NCBI GenBank assembly: GCA_012032575.1
Contig: JAAUSP010000034.1
Span: forward strand, 1-24,449
Length of the DNA: 24,449 nucleotides
Direction: 5' to 3'
DNA from: Anaerolineales bacterium
GTDB taxonomy: Bacteria > Chloroflexota > Anaerolineae > 4572-78 > J111
The notes below the pieces were generated by a model, which was not told where the DNA came from, ran no database searches, and was given only the letters and a program-made list of their open reading frames with translations. Shown here one piece after another: positions 1-7,714 of the stretch. Position 1 is the stretch's first letter; each line of letters opens with the position of its first letter. A program made the translations under genes and the position numbers.

Positions 1-1
1 C

Positions 2-1386
2 GATCACATCATTCGCCTGGTTCACCCTGAAAAAGCGCTCTGGCAAGACTACAAAGATAACACCACGCTCCATTTTTTGCCCTGGAGTACATGGATGGCG
101 GCTCGCTCAAAGATAAACTTAGCCAGAAAAAGAAACTTTCACTCAGCGAGGCGGCCCCCATTGTTTTGGCGGTGGGCCGCGCCCTGGCCTATGCCCACCG
201 GAACGGCTTTGTCCACCTGGATGTCAAACCGGCCAATATTTTGTTGGGCAGTGATGGCCGGATTGTCCTCTCTGACTTTGGCATTTCGCGCGATTTTTTG
301 CAGGCCCACGACCTGAAAAAACGGGTCGGGACGCTGTTTTATAACAGCCCGGAGCAGTTGACCGAAAACCCGGTCCACAGCCACAAGGCCGATATTTACG
401 CTCTGGGGATTATCCTGTATGAAATGCTGGTCGGCCCCGAACGGTTCCGCCAGCATCGCAGTTCAAGTTCAAGCAAAAGTGACAGCCAGCCTTCCGGCGG
501 CTCCAGACCGATGCCTTCATTAGCCAGCAGCCTGGCCCATTTACCGCCGCCGCGCAAGGTTGAACCGCGCATACCACGGGCGGTGGAACAAGTTATTCTC
601 AAGGCCATTGCTGAGAATCCGGCTGATCGTTACGATAATATAGATACCATGCTGGAGGAATTGACCGTGGCGTTTTCGCAGCCGCCCGAACAAAAGAAAT
701 GGCTTTTGCTGCTGGCCGGAGCCGGTATTCTGGCGGCAATCGGCCTGATTGGCCTGGGGCTGTTCATCTTCATGTCGCGTAAACCCTCGACTGCGGCGAC
801 TCTTACGGCCACGCCGACCGCCACCACCGCAGTTGTGGCCGCCGTCACTCCGCAGCCGGGGGTCATCATCGTGGCCTCAGCTACGCCAGAACCTACGGCT
901 GCCCCGGCTGATCAATCAAACGATTCCATCAGCCAGCCGCCCACGGCTACCCGCCGGCCAAACACCACCCCGACTCCGGCGCGGGCCAGGCCGACGCCCG
1001 TGAAGGCGGTTGCCCCTGACGGCACTATCGAATTGGTGGCCCCCACCGACAATATTCAGATTGGCGACACGGTGGAGTTTCAATGGAAATGGCACGAAAA
1101 CAAAGGCTGCCAGCCGCCGCCGCCCGGCTACGCCTTTGAGATTAGAATCTGGCCCGATGACAGCACCTCTTCGCCGATGGGCGCGATGGATGCCGCAGCC
1201 GAAAAAACCAGCATCAACTGCGATTCGAGCAGCGGGGTTTACTCTTTTGTTATTGGCAAGATTCGTGATGTGCCGGGAGCCAGGGGACTGGCGGATGGCC
1301 GCCTGCGCTGGGATGTCGCCCTGGTTCGGCTTGAACCTTACCAACCCATCATCACGCCCACCGGATTCCGTACGTTTTACTATTAA
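2..1386 (+). CDS. Membrane-anchored Ser/Thr protein kinase (5' partial, frame break)
   Basis: Hanks-type kinase that phosphorylates Ser/Thr in the cytoplasm; the N-lobe start lies outside the window. Bases 2-73 read DHIIRLV...TTLHF (alphaC to beta4), and the rest continues in another frame as FALEYMDGGSLKDKL. One extra T in the T6 run at 73-78 joins them. Catalytic HLD (Asp at 220-222) with KPANIL, the DFG (Asp at 274-276) and an SPE variant of APE are intact, so the kinase looks active. A membrane helix follows at about 694-775 (WLLLLAGAGILAAIGLIG), then a Thr/Pro-rich linker to about 1010 and a C-terminal extracytoplasmic beta-rich domain containing FQWKW and FEIRIW. That domain resembles the C-terminus of the next gene product, 51 bp downstream. 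The fold is certain; the substrate and signal are unknown. Confidence 0.9.
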
Positions 1387-1437
1387 TCAAAGCTGCCGCA
1401 GCGCCAAATTTCTGCCGGGGCAAGGGTGAGACTGCCT

Positions 1438-3132
1438 ATGACTATCAGATTTGATTTTGAGTCAAATATAGGCCAAAAACGCCAGATTAACGAGGATAGT
1501 TTTTGGCCGCAGACACGCCAGCATGAGCACTCACCGGATGAGCCTTACGGCATGTTATTTATTGTGGCCGATGGCATGGGCGGGCACGGGGCCGGCAATA
1601 TTGCCAGTGCTTTGGCTGTGGCCGAAATATCCAGCCTGTACTACAGTCTGGGCCAAGAATATACGGATATCGGCCAACGGCTGCAACTGGCCTTTCGGGC
1701 AGCGCACCAAAAAATTTGCCAGGTGGCGGCCCAATCGCCCGATACGGAAAACATGGGCACAACTGCCGTGACAGCGGTGGTCAAATACGATAAATTTACA
1801 CACCGGGGCGAAGCCTGGATCGCCTGGGCCGGCGACAGCCGCATCTACCTGCTGCGGCGCGGCCAATTGCAACAGCTCAGCCAGGACCATTCGCGGGTTT
1901 GGCCGCTCATCCAGGCCAAGCAAATTACCTGGGATCAACTGCGTTTTCATCCCGACCGCTCTCGTGTGACCAATGCCCTCACTGCCCGCCGAGAGGAGGT
2001 CATTGCCGATATTCAGTGGACCTCTCTGGAGCCGGGCGACCAATTGCTGTTGTGCTCCGACGGCCTCAGCGGGGAAGTTCGCCCCGAAGAGATTGCCCAA
2101 ATCTTAAAAACCTATCCACCTGAGCAGGCAGTACAGCACCTGATTGAAAGGGCAAACGCGCCCAAAGAGTTCAACAAAGATGGGCAGATTGTCACGCTGG
2201 AAGGCGGTAACGACAATATTACCTCTATTGTCATTACCGTGCCCAGCCGCGCCGCTCAAACTGCGGTGATGACTTCGCCGCCGACGCTGGTGCAGCAGCG
2301 GGTTGTCTCGTCACCGCCGCGGCGGCTGGGGCTGCTTGTAGGCGTTATGCTGGTATTGCTGCTGTTGCTGGTAGGGGGCGGCTTGTTTTTTGTATTCTCA
2401 GACTGGGGATCTGCCGAAGTGACGGCCCAGACCACCCCAACCGCTTTACCGCTTACCGCCACCTCTCCGCCGGAGCAAAATTCGATTATTATCGCGGTCG
2501 AGGCTGAGGGCGATCAAGTTATCGTCACCCCTACCGTCGAACCCGCTTCGACTTCGTCGGAGATACCGTCCGAGGCGCTGGAAACTCGCCTGCCGACGGT
2601 GACTCGTGGCCCCCTGGCTTCGCCCACCGTCCCCCCAACGGCCACGCCGCTGCCTCTGCCGACCGCTACTTCTACCCCCATCATTACCTCAACTTCGGCT
2701 TTAACAGCGAGCCTTGACCCCCTGCCGATCCCAATTTTGCTTTCACCTGAGCCGGATAGCGCTGGCCGGACTCAATACGACGCCAGCCGCGAGATCAGGT
2801 TTGTCTGGCAGTGGCCGGGCGAATTGAGCGATGATCTTAGCTTTGAAATCAGGGTATGGGCTGGGGATGAGGAGCGGGTGGGGGCGCACGACGCCCGGCT
2901 CCTGAGGCAAGATCCCACCTTTCGGGGTTTGGATGATCACACTTATACCGTCACCCTGGTTTTAAGCGGCTCCCGTGGCGTAACCCGCACCAGCGCCGAT
3001 TATTTTTGGTCGGTGGGAGTGGTGCGCATCCAGCCGGATTATGAATGGTTGAAAATAGAATCCGAAGCCCGCCCGATTAGTCTGGTTGTTCCGCTGGAAG
3101 GAGACGGGGCCAACAGCCCGAAAAAGAAGTAA
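1438..3132 (+). CDS. Membrane-anchored PP2C-family Ser/Thr phosphatase
   Basis: Metal-dependent protein phosphatase (PPM/PP2C), the likely antagonist of the upstream kinase. From ATG 1438 it has 564 residues. Catalytic domain about 1-270 shows NED at 18-20, DGMGGH at 45-50, GDSR, SDGL (Asp208) and GGNDNIT (Asp259), all the usual metal-binding motifs. A membrane helix lies at about 296-321, followed by a Thr/Pro/Ser-rich linker to about 430. The C-terminal domain (FVWQW, FEIRVW, WSVGVVRI) matches the kinase's surface domain in motif order and spacing. A GTG at 1426 is in frame, but the ATG was preferred because a purine-rich GGTGAG sits 7 bases before it. It probably forms one operon with the kinase. 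Extracytoplasmic extensions on PP2C enzymes are less common than on kinases. Confidence 0.93.
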   Translation: MTIRFDFESNIGQKRQINEDSFWPQTRQHEHSPDEPYGMLFIVADGMGGHGAGNIASALAVAEISSLYYSLGQEYTDIGQRLQLAFRAAHQKICQVAAQSPDTENMGTTAVTAVVKYDKFTHRGEAWIAWAGDSRIYLLRRGQLQQLSQDHSRVWPLIQAKQITWDQLRFHPDRSRVTNALTARREEVIADIQWTSLEPGDQLLLCSDGLSGEVRPEEIAQILKTYPPEQAVQHLIERANAPKEFNKDGQIVTLEGGNDNITSIVITVPSRAAQTAVMTSPPTLVQQRVVSSPPRRLGLLVGVMLVLLLLLVGGGLFFVFSDWGSAEVTAQTTPTALPLTATSPPEQNSIIIAVEAEGDQVIVTPTVEPASTSSEIPSEALETRLPTVTRGPLASPTVPPTATPLPLPTATSTPIITSTSALTASLDPLPIPILLSPEPDSAGRTQYDASREIRFVWQWPGELSDDLSFEIRVWAGDEERVGAHDARLLRQDPTFRGLDDHTYTVTLVLSGSRGVTRTSADYFWSVGVVRIQPDYEWLKIESEARPISLVVPLEGDGANSPKKK

Positions 3133-3187
3133 GGCTGCTGACCGTCTAATTACTCCACTTTTAGAGCCAATCCGAAAACCTCAGCAG

Positions 3188-3227
3188 CGGCGGCTCCCAC
3201 GCCGCCGTTGGGCCGGGCGTGGGAACC
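3188..3227. repeat. GC-rich palindromic repeat, copy 1
   Basis: Contains GGCTCCCACGCC (3192-3203) and, after 12 bases, its near-perfect inverted partner GGCGTGGGAACC (3216-3227, one mismatch). An alternative smaller stem, CGGCGGC/GCCGCCG around tcccac, occupies 3188-3207. A second copy is at 4253-4292. It sits just upstream of the decayed pseudouridine synthase. Confidence 0.75.
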
Positions 3228-3234
3228 CGCCGCG

Positions 3235-3456
3235 GCAAACCGACCCGCACCCACTACCGGGTGCTTGAAGATTTTGAGCCGTACAGCTTGCTCGAAAACC
3301 GGCCGGACCCACCAGATTCGGGTCCACCTGGCCTGGCTCAAATGCCCCGTCGTCGGCGATACGGTCTATGGCCGCAAAAAGAACGTCCTCGGCCTCAAGC
3401 GCCAGTTTCTCCACGCCTAGCGGCTGCGCTTCCGCCACCCCCGCACCAGGGAGTAG
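3235..3456 (+). pseudogene. RluA/RluD-family pseudouridine synthase remnant
   Basis: C-terminal fragment of a large-subunit rRNA pseudouridine synthase of the RluA/RluD family. One frame reads [16 protein letters not shown] (about 3249-3296). A second frame then reads [13 protein letters not shown] and [12 protein letters not shown], the family's C-terminal signature, up to FLHA. About 10 bases seem to be missing between the two parts (near 3296). The reading continues past a TAG at 3418-3420, and another at 3454-3456, as RLRFRHPRTRE. Both stops fall where the family usually has Trp, so both look like TGG to TAG changes. The catalytic N-terminal part is absent. Several independent lesions make this a genuine decayed gene rather than a sequencing error. 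Confidence 0.82.
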
Positions 3457-3497
3457 AGCGTAGGCCGTTGGGCGCTTGGCAATTGCTATCAAAATTG

Positions 3498-3526
3498 TTG
3501 CGATTCCAGAACAAGAGTGCTACAAT
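3498..3526 (+). promoter_or_regulatory. Predicted sigma-70 promoter of the carD-like/groEL-like cluster
   Basis: -35 TTGCGA (3498-3503), 17-bp spacer, -10 TACAAT (3521-3526). Predicted transcription start is near 3533, leaving a leader of about 180 bases that contains the inverted repeat at 3607-3702. Between the pseudogene end and this promoter nothing else is recognised. Confidence 0.5.
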
Positions 3527-3606
3527 CTCAGCCAGGATGTCTGGCGACCCCCTCATTCAAACCAATGGAAGGAGTGTTCACGCACCTGTGGCACGCCACC
3601 GATAAT

Positions 3607-3702
3607 GAAAATACCCCCTCCCCAACCCCGCTTGCGCGCCGCTGCGGGGGAGGGGGTTAGCCAGCTTCCCCCCGTTGCGGGGGGATTGAGGGGGGTATTT
3701 TC
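3607..3702. repeat. 96-bp imperfect palindrome in the carD-like leader
   Basis: The outer arms GAAAATACCCCC (3607-3618) and GGGGGTATTTTC (3691-3702) are perfect inverted copies. Two inner stems lie between them: a C-run/G-run pair (about 3614-3656) and CCCCCCGTTGCGGGGGG (about 3668-3684). The right arm ends 2 bases before the AGGAGG ribosome-binding site of the carD-like gene, so the folded RNA could affect its translation. The composition resembles dispersed C/G-rich repeats found between bacterial genes. Confidence 0.75.
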
Positions 3703-3715
3703 TCAGGAGGATTTT

Positions 3716-4249
3716 ATGCAATTCAAAATTGGTGACTGGGTGGTTCACCCGACCCACGGAACAGGGCAGATTGTTAACATTGAGAAAAAACAGTTTTCCG
3801 AGAAAACGCCGCGTCTGTACTATGAAGTCGTTCTGCCCAAGCTCATCACCCTCTGGATTCCGATCGAGGCGCAACTGGCCAGTGGGCTTCGACCAGTCAC
3901 GGCCCTGAACGAGCTTGACCATTACCGCGACTTGCTGAGAAGCCCTTCCGTTCCCTTGACGGTAAACCACCAGCAGCGACGCCTGGAATTGGCCAGCCGT
4001 TTGAAACCAGGCTCATTTCAAGGGATGTGCGAGGTAGTGCGGGACCTGACGGTTTCGGGCTGGCACAAGCCCTTAGGGCTGTCAGATACAGCCACCCTTC
4101 AGAAAACCCGGCAGAGCCTTTATTTGGAATGGGCGACCTCGGCGAGTGTGCCCCTTATCGAAGCGATCAAGGAAATTGACTCGCTACTACTGACAACTCG
4201 ACCCACCCCGGCACCAAAACCAATTGGCCTGATCGTACTATCGCCTTAG
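3716..4249 (+). CDS. CarD/CdnL-family transcription regulator
   Basis: Protein of 177 residues, close to the usual CarD/CdnL length. Residues 1-65 (FKIGDWVVHPTHGTGQIV ... LYYEVVLPK ... IPI) match the RNA-polymerase-interacting Tudor-like domain shared with the Mfd transcription-repair factor. Residues about 75-155 form an alpha-helical domain that includes CEVVRDL, as in CarD proteins. Such proteins bind the RNA polymerase beta subunit and stabilise open promoter complexes. The start was chosen at ATG 3716 because a perfect AGGAGG sits 5 bases upstream; the frame is open further upstream only through the palindromic repeat. The C-terminus ends in a Pro-rich tail (TRPTPAPKP). As the first gene of the cluster it may set transcription of the following genes, which is inference. 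Confidence 0.85.
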   Translation: MQFKIGDWVVHPTHGTGQIVNIEKKQFSEKTPRLYYEVVLPKLITLWIPIEAQLASGLRPVTALNELDHYRDLLRSPSVPLTVNHQQRRLELASRLKPGSFQGMCEVVRDLTVSGWHKPLGLSDTATLQKTRQSLYLEWATSASVPLIEAIKEIDSLLLTTRPTPAPKPIGLIVLSP

Positions 4250-4252
4250 CAA

Positions 4253-4292
4253 CGACGGCTCCCACGCCGTCGCTTGGCCGGGCGTGGGAGCC
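4253..4292. repeat. GC-rich palindromic repeat, copy 2
   Basis: Perfect 12-bp inverted repeat GGCTCCCACGCC (4257-4268) and GGCGTGGGAGCC (4281-4292) with a 12-base loop. The smaller alternative stem CGACGGC/GCCGTCG (4253-4272) differs from copy 1 by one compensated base pair. It lies between the carD-like stop and the next gene, with no T-tract, so it is not a typical intrinsic terminator. Confidence 0.78.
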
Positions 4293-4356
4293 TGGCCCGC
4301 TAAAATACTGTACGAGGTTTATCTGATTTATCCATAAGGTTAGGAGCGATGAAATA

Positions 4357-4641
4357 ATGCGAGAAAATGATTTCAGGTTGATTGAACTGGCTTTTGACTA
4401 TGTTTCAGCCGAAACAGAGCCACAGGCTCAGCAAGTCTATGACCAAACCATGCTATTGGCGAGCGACAAACCCACTTTCAGGCTGTGGCTTGATTTGGTT
4501 GCCTATATGGAAGCGTGGAATCAGAACAAGGAGCACACAGGCGCGATGAGTCGAGCCAGTGCTTTGCAGTTTTTTTCTACCCGGCAAGCAGAATTGAAAC
4601 CCACCCCCCAGGAGCAAGAACGAGGATGGCCAAACAACTGA
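4357..4641 (+). CDS. Small hypothetical protein upstream of groEL-like gene
   Basis: Protein of 94 residues with no recognised family. It is mostly predicted helical and acidic to neutral, without signal peptide or membrane helix, and Trp-containing in the middle ([14 protein letters not shown]). The ATG at 4357 follows AGGAG at 4342-4346. Its 3' end overlaps the groEL-like start (ATG 4626) by 16 bases in a different frame, so translation is probably coupled. This tight overlap supports a real gene. A link to chaperonin function is suggested only by position. Confidence 0.7.
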   Translation: MRENDFRLIELAFDYVSAETEPQAQQVYDQTMLLASDKPTFRLWLDLVAYMEAWNQNKEHTGAMSRASALQFFSTRQAELKPTPQEQERGWPNN

Positions 4642-6224
4642 TTTTTCGAGATGAGGCCCGCCATCGTCTGCAAGCCGGAATGGATAAAATGGCCCAGGCC
4701 GTAGCCGCCACGCTTGGCCCAAAAGGACGCAATATTGCCCTGGACCAAAAATGGGGCGCACCCCTTATTACCCAGGATGGGGTGACAGTGGCCAAAGAGA
4801 TTGCCTGGAGCGACCCTTTTGAAAATATGGGCGCTCAACTGCTCAAACAAGCCGCCCTTAAGACCAGCGAGATGACCGGCGATGGCACGACAACGGCGAC
4901 GGTCCTGGCTCATGCAATGGTCAGCGAGGGCTTGAAAAATATGGCCGCCGGAGCTGACCCGATGCTCCTCAAACGGGGGCTGGAAAAGGCGACGGCGCTG
5001 GTATCTACCGCCCTGAAAGAGCAGGCGCTGCCCATTTGCAGCCGGGCCGAAATGGCCAACGTGGCGGCCAATGCCGCCCAGGATCGAGAGATTGGGCAGT
5101 TGATTGCCGAAGTGCTGGATAAAGTTGGCCGGGATGGCGTAGTGACCGTCGGGGATGGTCCCGGCCTGGTCATTGAAACCGAATATGTCGAGGGGATGCA
5201 GTTTGACCGAGGGTATCTCTCGCCTTTTTTTATCACCCACGCCGAGGAGATGGCCGTGGTGTTTGAAGAACCCTATCTGCTGCTCTATGACCAAAAGATC
5301 AACACCGCCGCCGATTTGGTTCCCCTTTTGGAGAAACTCGTTCATCTCAACCACCCCAACCTGGTGGTTATTGCCGATGATGTTGGGGGCGAAGCCCTGA
5401 CCACCCTGGTACTCAATAAATTGCAGGGAACCTTGAACCTGGTAGCGGTGAAAGCACCCGGCTTTGCTGAGCAGCGCAAGGCAATGCTTCAGGATATTGC
5501 TATCCTTACGGGCAGCACAGTTATAAGTGAGGAGTTGGGCCGCAAACTTGAGTTAGTCACCTTAGCCGACCTGGGCGGCTGTGATAGGGTGGTGATTACC
5601 CAGGATAAGACCACCCTCATCGGCGGGCACGGTTACGCCGAGGCCCTTAAAAAGCGGATCAGCCAGCTCAAAACCGAAATTGAACAGGCAACTGACGACT
5701 ACAAGCAAAAAAAGTTACAAGAGCGGTTGGCCAAGCTAACCGGCAGTGTCGCCATTATCAAAGTCGGAGCGGCCAGTGGGGTCGAACTCAAGGAGAAGAA
5801 ACAGCGGGTCAAGAACGCTCTGAGCGCTACCCAGGCTGCGCTGGAGGCAGGGATCATTCCGGGTGGCGGCGTCGCGCTGCTTAATGCGGCTTGTGCGCTG
5901 GTAGGGCTGGTCACTCAAAACTCCGATGAAGCCACGGCGATGAATATCATGCGCCGAGCCTTGGAAGAACCGCTGCGCCTCATTGCCCGTAATGCCGGCC
6001 AGGAGGAGGCCGTGATCGTTGCGAACGTGCGGTGCCGGCAGCAAGCCGAACGAAATAACCGGATTGGCTACAACGTGATGTCAGAGCAGTATCAAGACTT
6101 GGTCCAGGCGGGCATTACAGACCCGACCATGGTCACCCGCAGTGCGTGGGAAAATGCCGCTTCCATCGCAGCTATGATCTTGACCATTGAGGTTCTGGTG
6201 GCCGACCTGACGATATATCCTTAA
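4626..6224 (+). CDS. groEL: GroEL-like (Cpn60) chaperonin paralogue with altered ATPase residue
   Basis: Group I chaperonin subunit of 532 residues, a ring-forming ATP-driven folding machine in the cytoplasm. Recognisable blocks include [81 protein letters not shown] and DPTMVTRSA. The equivalents of E. coli Asp52 (residue 51) and Asp87 (residue 86) are present, but the Asp398 position is Asn (residue 397, RVKNALSAT instead of RVEDALHAT). The Gly-Gly-Met tail is absent and the protein ends LTIYP. No groES is present nearby. ATG 4626 was chosen because it begins the family N-terminus (MAKQL) after a purine-rich stretch. It is probably a specialised second chaperonin, co-transcribed with its small neighbours. 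Confidence 0.95.
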   Translation: MAKQLIFRDEARHRLQAGMDKMAQAVAATLGPKGRNIALDQKWGAPLITQDGVTVAKEIAWSDPFENMGAQLLKQAALKTSEMTGDGTTTATVLAHAMVSEGLKNMAAGADPMLLKRGLEKATALVSTALKEQALPICSRAEMANVAANAAQDREIGQLIAEVLDKVGRDGVVTVGDGPGLVIETEYVEGMQFDRGYLSPFFITHAEEMAVVFEEPYLLLYDQKINTAADLVPLLEKLVHLNHPNLVVIADDVGGEALTTLVLNKLQGTLNLVAVKAPGFAEQRKAMLQDIAILTGSTVISEELGRKLELVTLADLGGCDRVVITQDKTTLIGGHGYAEALKKRISQLKTEIEQATDDYKQKKLQERLAKLTGSVAIIKVGAASGVELKEKKQRVKNALSATQAALEAGIIPGGGVALLNAACALVGLVTQNSDEATAMNIMRRALEEPLRLIARNAGQEEAVIVANVRCRQQAERNNRIGYNVMSEQYQDLVQAGITDPTMVTRSAWENAASIAAMILTIEVLVADLTIYP

Positions 6225-6256
6225 GTAATTACCCGTATTACAGCGAGATATAAATT

Positions 6257-6661
6257 ATGCTATTAACCCGAGAAGATGTTATTGATGCAGTCAAATTTGC
6301 GCACGGTAGTGGCGAAACAGCCAACCTGTGCCGGGCCGACTTGTGGGGAATTGATCTGACCGGAGCCAACCTCCAGGGAACTGATTTGAGCCAGGCTTAT
6401 TTACGTCGGGCTAACCTGAGTCAGGCCAACCTGCAAGGAACCGACCTGGGCGAAGCCGACCTGAGCGGGGCCGACCTGAGCGGGGCTAATTTGCGTCAGG
6501 CAAAGTTAGGCGGAATTGATCTTCACGAGGCAGATTTGCGCCAGGCCGACCTGAGCGAGACTGATTTGCGCGGGGCTAATTTGCGCCGGGCGAAATTTAA
6601 CAGCGACACCCTGTGGCCCTTAAATTTTGACCCTGTCGAAGAGGGAGCCATCAGATACTGA
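6257..6661 (+). CDS. Pentapeptide-repeat protein
   Basis: Protein of 134 residues. From about residue 22 to 112 it consists almost entirely of A(D/N)LXX pentapeptide repeats (for example ADLSGADLSGANLRQA), which fold into a right-handed square beta-helix. The C-terminal motif LWPLNFDP is a common ending in such proteins. No signal peptide or membrane segment is seen, so it is probably cytoplasmic. Family roles range from DNA mimicry to scaffolding, and the sequence alone does not choose between them. It lies 32 bp after the groEL-like gene and is likely in the same transcript; the ribosome-binding site is weak. Confidence 0.9.
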   Translation: MLLTREDVIDAVKFAHGSGETANLCRADLWGIDLTGANLQGTDLSQAYLRRANLSQANLQGTDLGEADLSGADLSGANLRQAKLGGIDLHEADLRQADLSETDLRGANLRRAKFNSDTLWPLNFDPVEEGAIRY

Positions 6662-6676
6662 CAATGTATTCTTAAA

Positions 6677-7015
6677 ATGACTCAATCAGGGAACTTTGTA
6701 CTCTGGTTTGATAATTTGAGGCTGGGGCCGGGAGAATCGGGCATCTTCTTCGAGGAGAAAATTTCTCAGGCAAGTTCTAACGGGTATTGGTTCACCGTAA
6801 TTGCAACCAATCCCCCTTGCGCCAATGATCAAATGATCAAAATCACCAACGTTTTTCATGTTGTCAAAAGCAAGCCTCAGGCAGCGGATGGTACCGGCGA
6901 AACATTGACCCTCCAGGTTTATGTCACAGTACGAAATTTTAATCCTACGGCCAGTGTCACTTTTCAACTTTATAAGGCTGAGATCAACCGGTGGCAAATG
7001 ATTGCTCAGGGATGA
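6677..7015 (+). CDS. Hypothetical beta-rich protein
   Basis: Protein of 112 residues with no recognised family. Alternating hydrophobic patterns (LTLQVYVTVRNF, VTFQLYKAE) suggest a beta-sandwich-like fold. No signal peptide or membrane helix is apparent. It begins 15 bp after the pentapeptide-repeat gene and is followed 45 bp later by the winged-helix-like gene, so it probably belongs to the same transcript. No Shine-Dalgarno sequence is obvious before ATG 6677. Confidence 0.6.
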   Translation: MTQSGNFVLWFDNLRLGPGESGIFFEEKISQASSNGYWFTVIATNPPCANDQMIKITNVFHVVKSKPQAADGTGETLTLQVYVTVRNFNPTASVTFQLYKAEINRWQMIAQG

Positions 7016-7060
7016 GTAAGATAGCTATGAGTAACTGTAGATACACTGGAAAAAATTATA

Positions 7061-7450
7061 ATGCAATGGCAGAAAACTGATTCAACCTCCGTCTTTGTAA
7101 CTCGATTGATGAATGATCTGGAGCCTACCTTATTCGACTTTATCAAAACAAACGTTAATTCCTTTATCAAGTGGGACTTGTTGAAACTCTTTTATGCAAA
7201 CCGTGAGCTCATTGATACTGCGGAAAATGTGGCCAAATATACGGGCCGGCCTGTGGCGATGATCGAGCCGGAACTGGCAGATTTAGTCGAGAGCGAGCTA
7301 ATAGTAAAAACAAGCCTGACCGGCATACCTGTCTACGCGCTCACCAGCGACGAGATCATCTGGGCCTCAATAAGCAATTTTATATCAGCCTGCGAGGATA
7401 GAGAGATGAGAATGAAATTTGTCTATCACATTGTTCATGAGATCCAGTAG
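7061..7450 (+). CDS. Winged-helix-like protein
   Basis: Protein of 129 residues. Residues about 36-85 (KWDLLKLFYANRELIDTAEN ... LADLVESELIVKTSL ... VYALTSD) have the spacing of a winged helix-turn-helix domain, with the wing at GIPVYALT. The C-terminal helix (residues about 93-129) may mediate dimerisation. It could be a transcription regulator of the cluster or a structural winged-helix protein; no ligand motif is visible. It is the last gene before the palindromic element, so it probably ends the transcript. Confidence 0.6.
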   Translation: MQWQKTDSTSVFVTRLMNDLEPTLFDFIKTNVNSFIKWDLLKLFYANRELIDTAENVAKYTGRPVAMIEPELADLVESELIVKTSLTGIPVYALTSDEIIWASISNFISACEDREMRMKFVYHIVHEIQ

Positions 7451-7464
7451 GTCTATCCATCATT

Positions 7465-7638
7465 CAGGGCAATCGCATCCTCCGTATAAGGTGGGCCAAT
7501 GTGCGGGGCTGAAGCCGCCGCCCTGAAAGAGCAAAGCTCTCCGAGCTAAAAATCTAGCCCATCAGGGCTTCGCTCTCTTAGCACGAGGGCTTTAGCCTCG
7601 TGCCGGTAGCGTCAAAATGTTAGTATGCGATTGCCCTG
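7465..7638. mobile_element. MITE-like element with 14-bp terminal inverted repeats
   Basis: CAGGGCAATCGCAT (7465-7478) and its perfect inverse ATGCGATTGCCCTG (7625-7638) bound a 174-bp non-coding segment. Inside are further stems, for example CACGAGG/CCTCGTG around 7579-7602 and GGGCTGAAGCC near 7504. No open reading frame and no clear target-site duplication were found. It occupies the gap between the chaperonin cluster and the aldo/keto reductase promoter. A non-autonomous transposon relic or a complex palindromic intergenic repeat would both fit. Confidence 0.6.
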
Positions 7639-7647
7639 GGTGAATAA

Positions 7648-7677
7648 TTGACGGGTGTGCCGGAGTTTCGGTATAAT
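7648..7677 (+). promoter_or_regulatory. Predicted sigma-70 promoter for aldo/keto reductase
   Basis: -35 TTGACG (7648-7653), 18-bp spacer and a perfect -10 TATAAT (7672-7677). The predicted start is near 7684, about 30 bases before the ATG. It begins 10 bp after the palindromic element. Confidence 0.65.
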
Positions 7678-7714
7678 TCAGGCCAATAAATTTTCTCGAA
7701 AGGAACAATATCTG

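Noticed and set aside
4253..4292. Intrinsic terminator after the carD-like gene
   Set aside because: The hairpin is perfect but no T-tract follows on either strand, and a second copy occurs at 3188; a dispersed repeat is the better call.
4349..4359. ATG AAA TAA mini-frame whose stop overlaps the next ATG
   Set aside because: The ATG at 4349 is only 2 bases from AGGAG, too close for initiation; the second ATG (4357) has acceptable spacing, so the mini-frame is probably coincidence.
4521..5354. A 277-codon minus-strand open frame
   Set aside because: It is antisense to the groEL-like gene and its upstream neighbour; low-complexity composition and no family match.
6310..6600. Short DNA repeats that could suggest a CRISPR array
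   Set aside because: They come from codons of the A(D/N)LXX pentapeptide repeats; there are no uniform spacers and the coding frame is intact.
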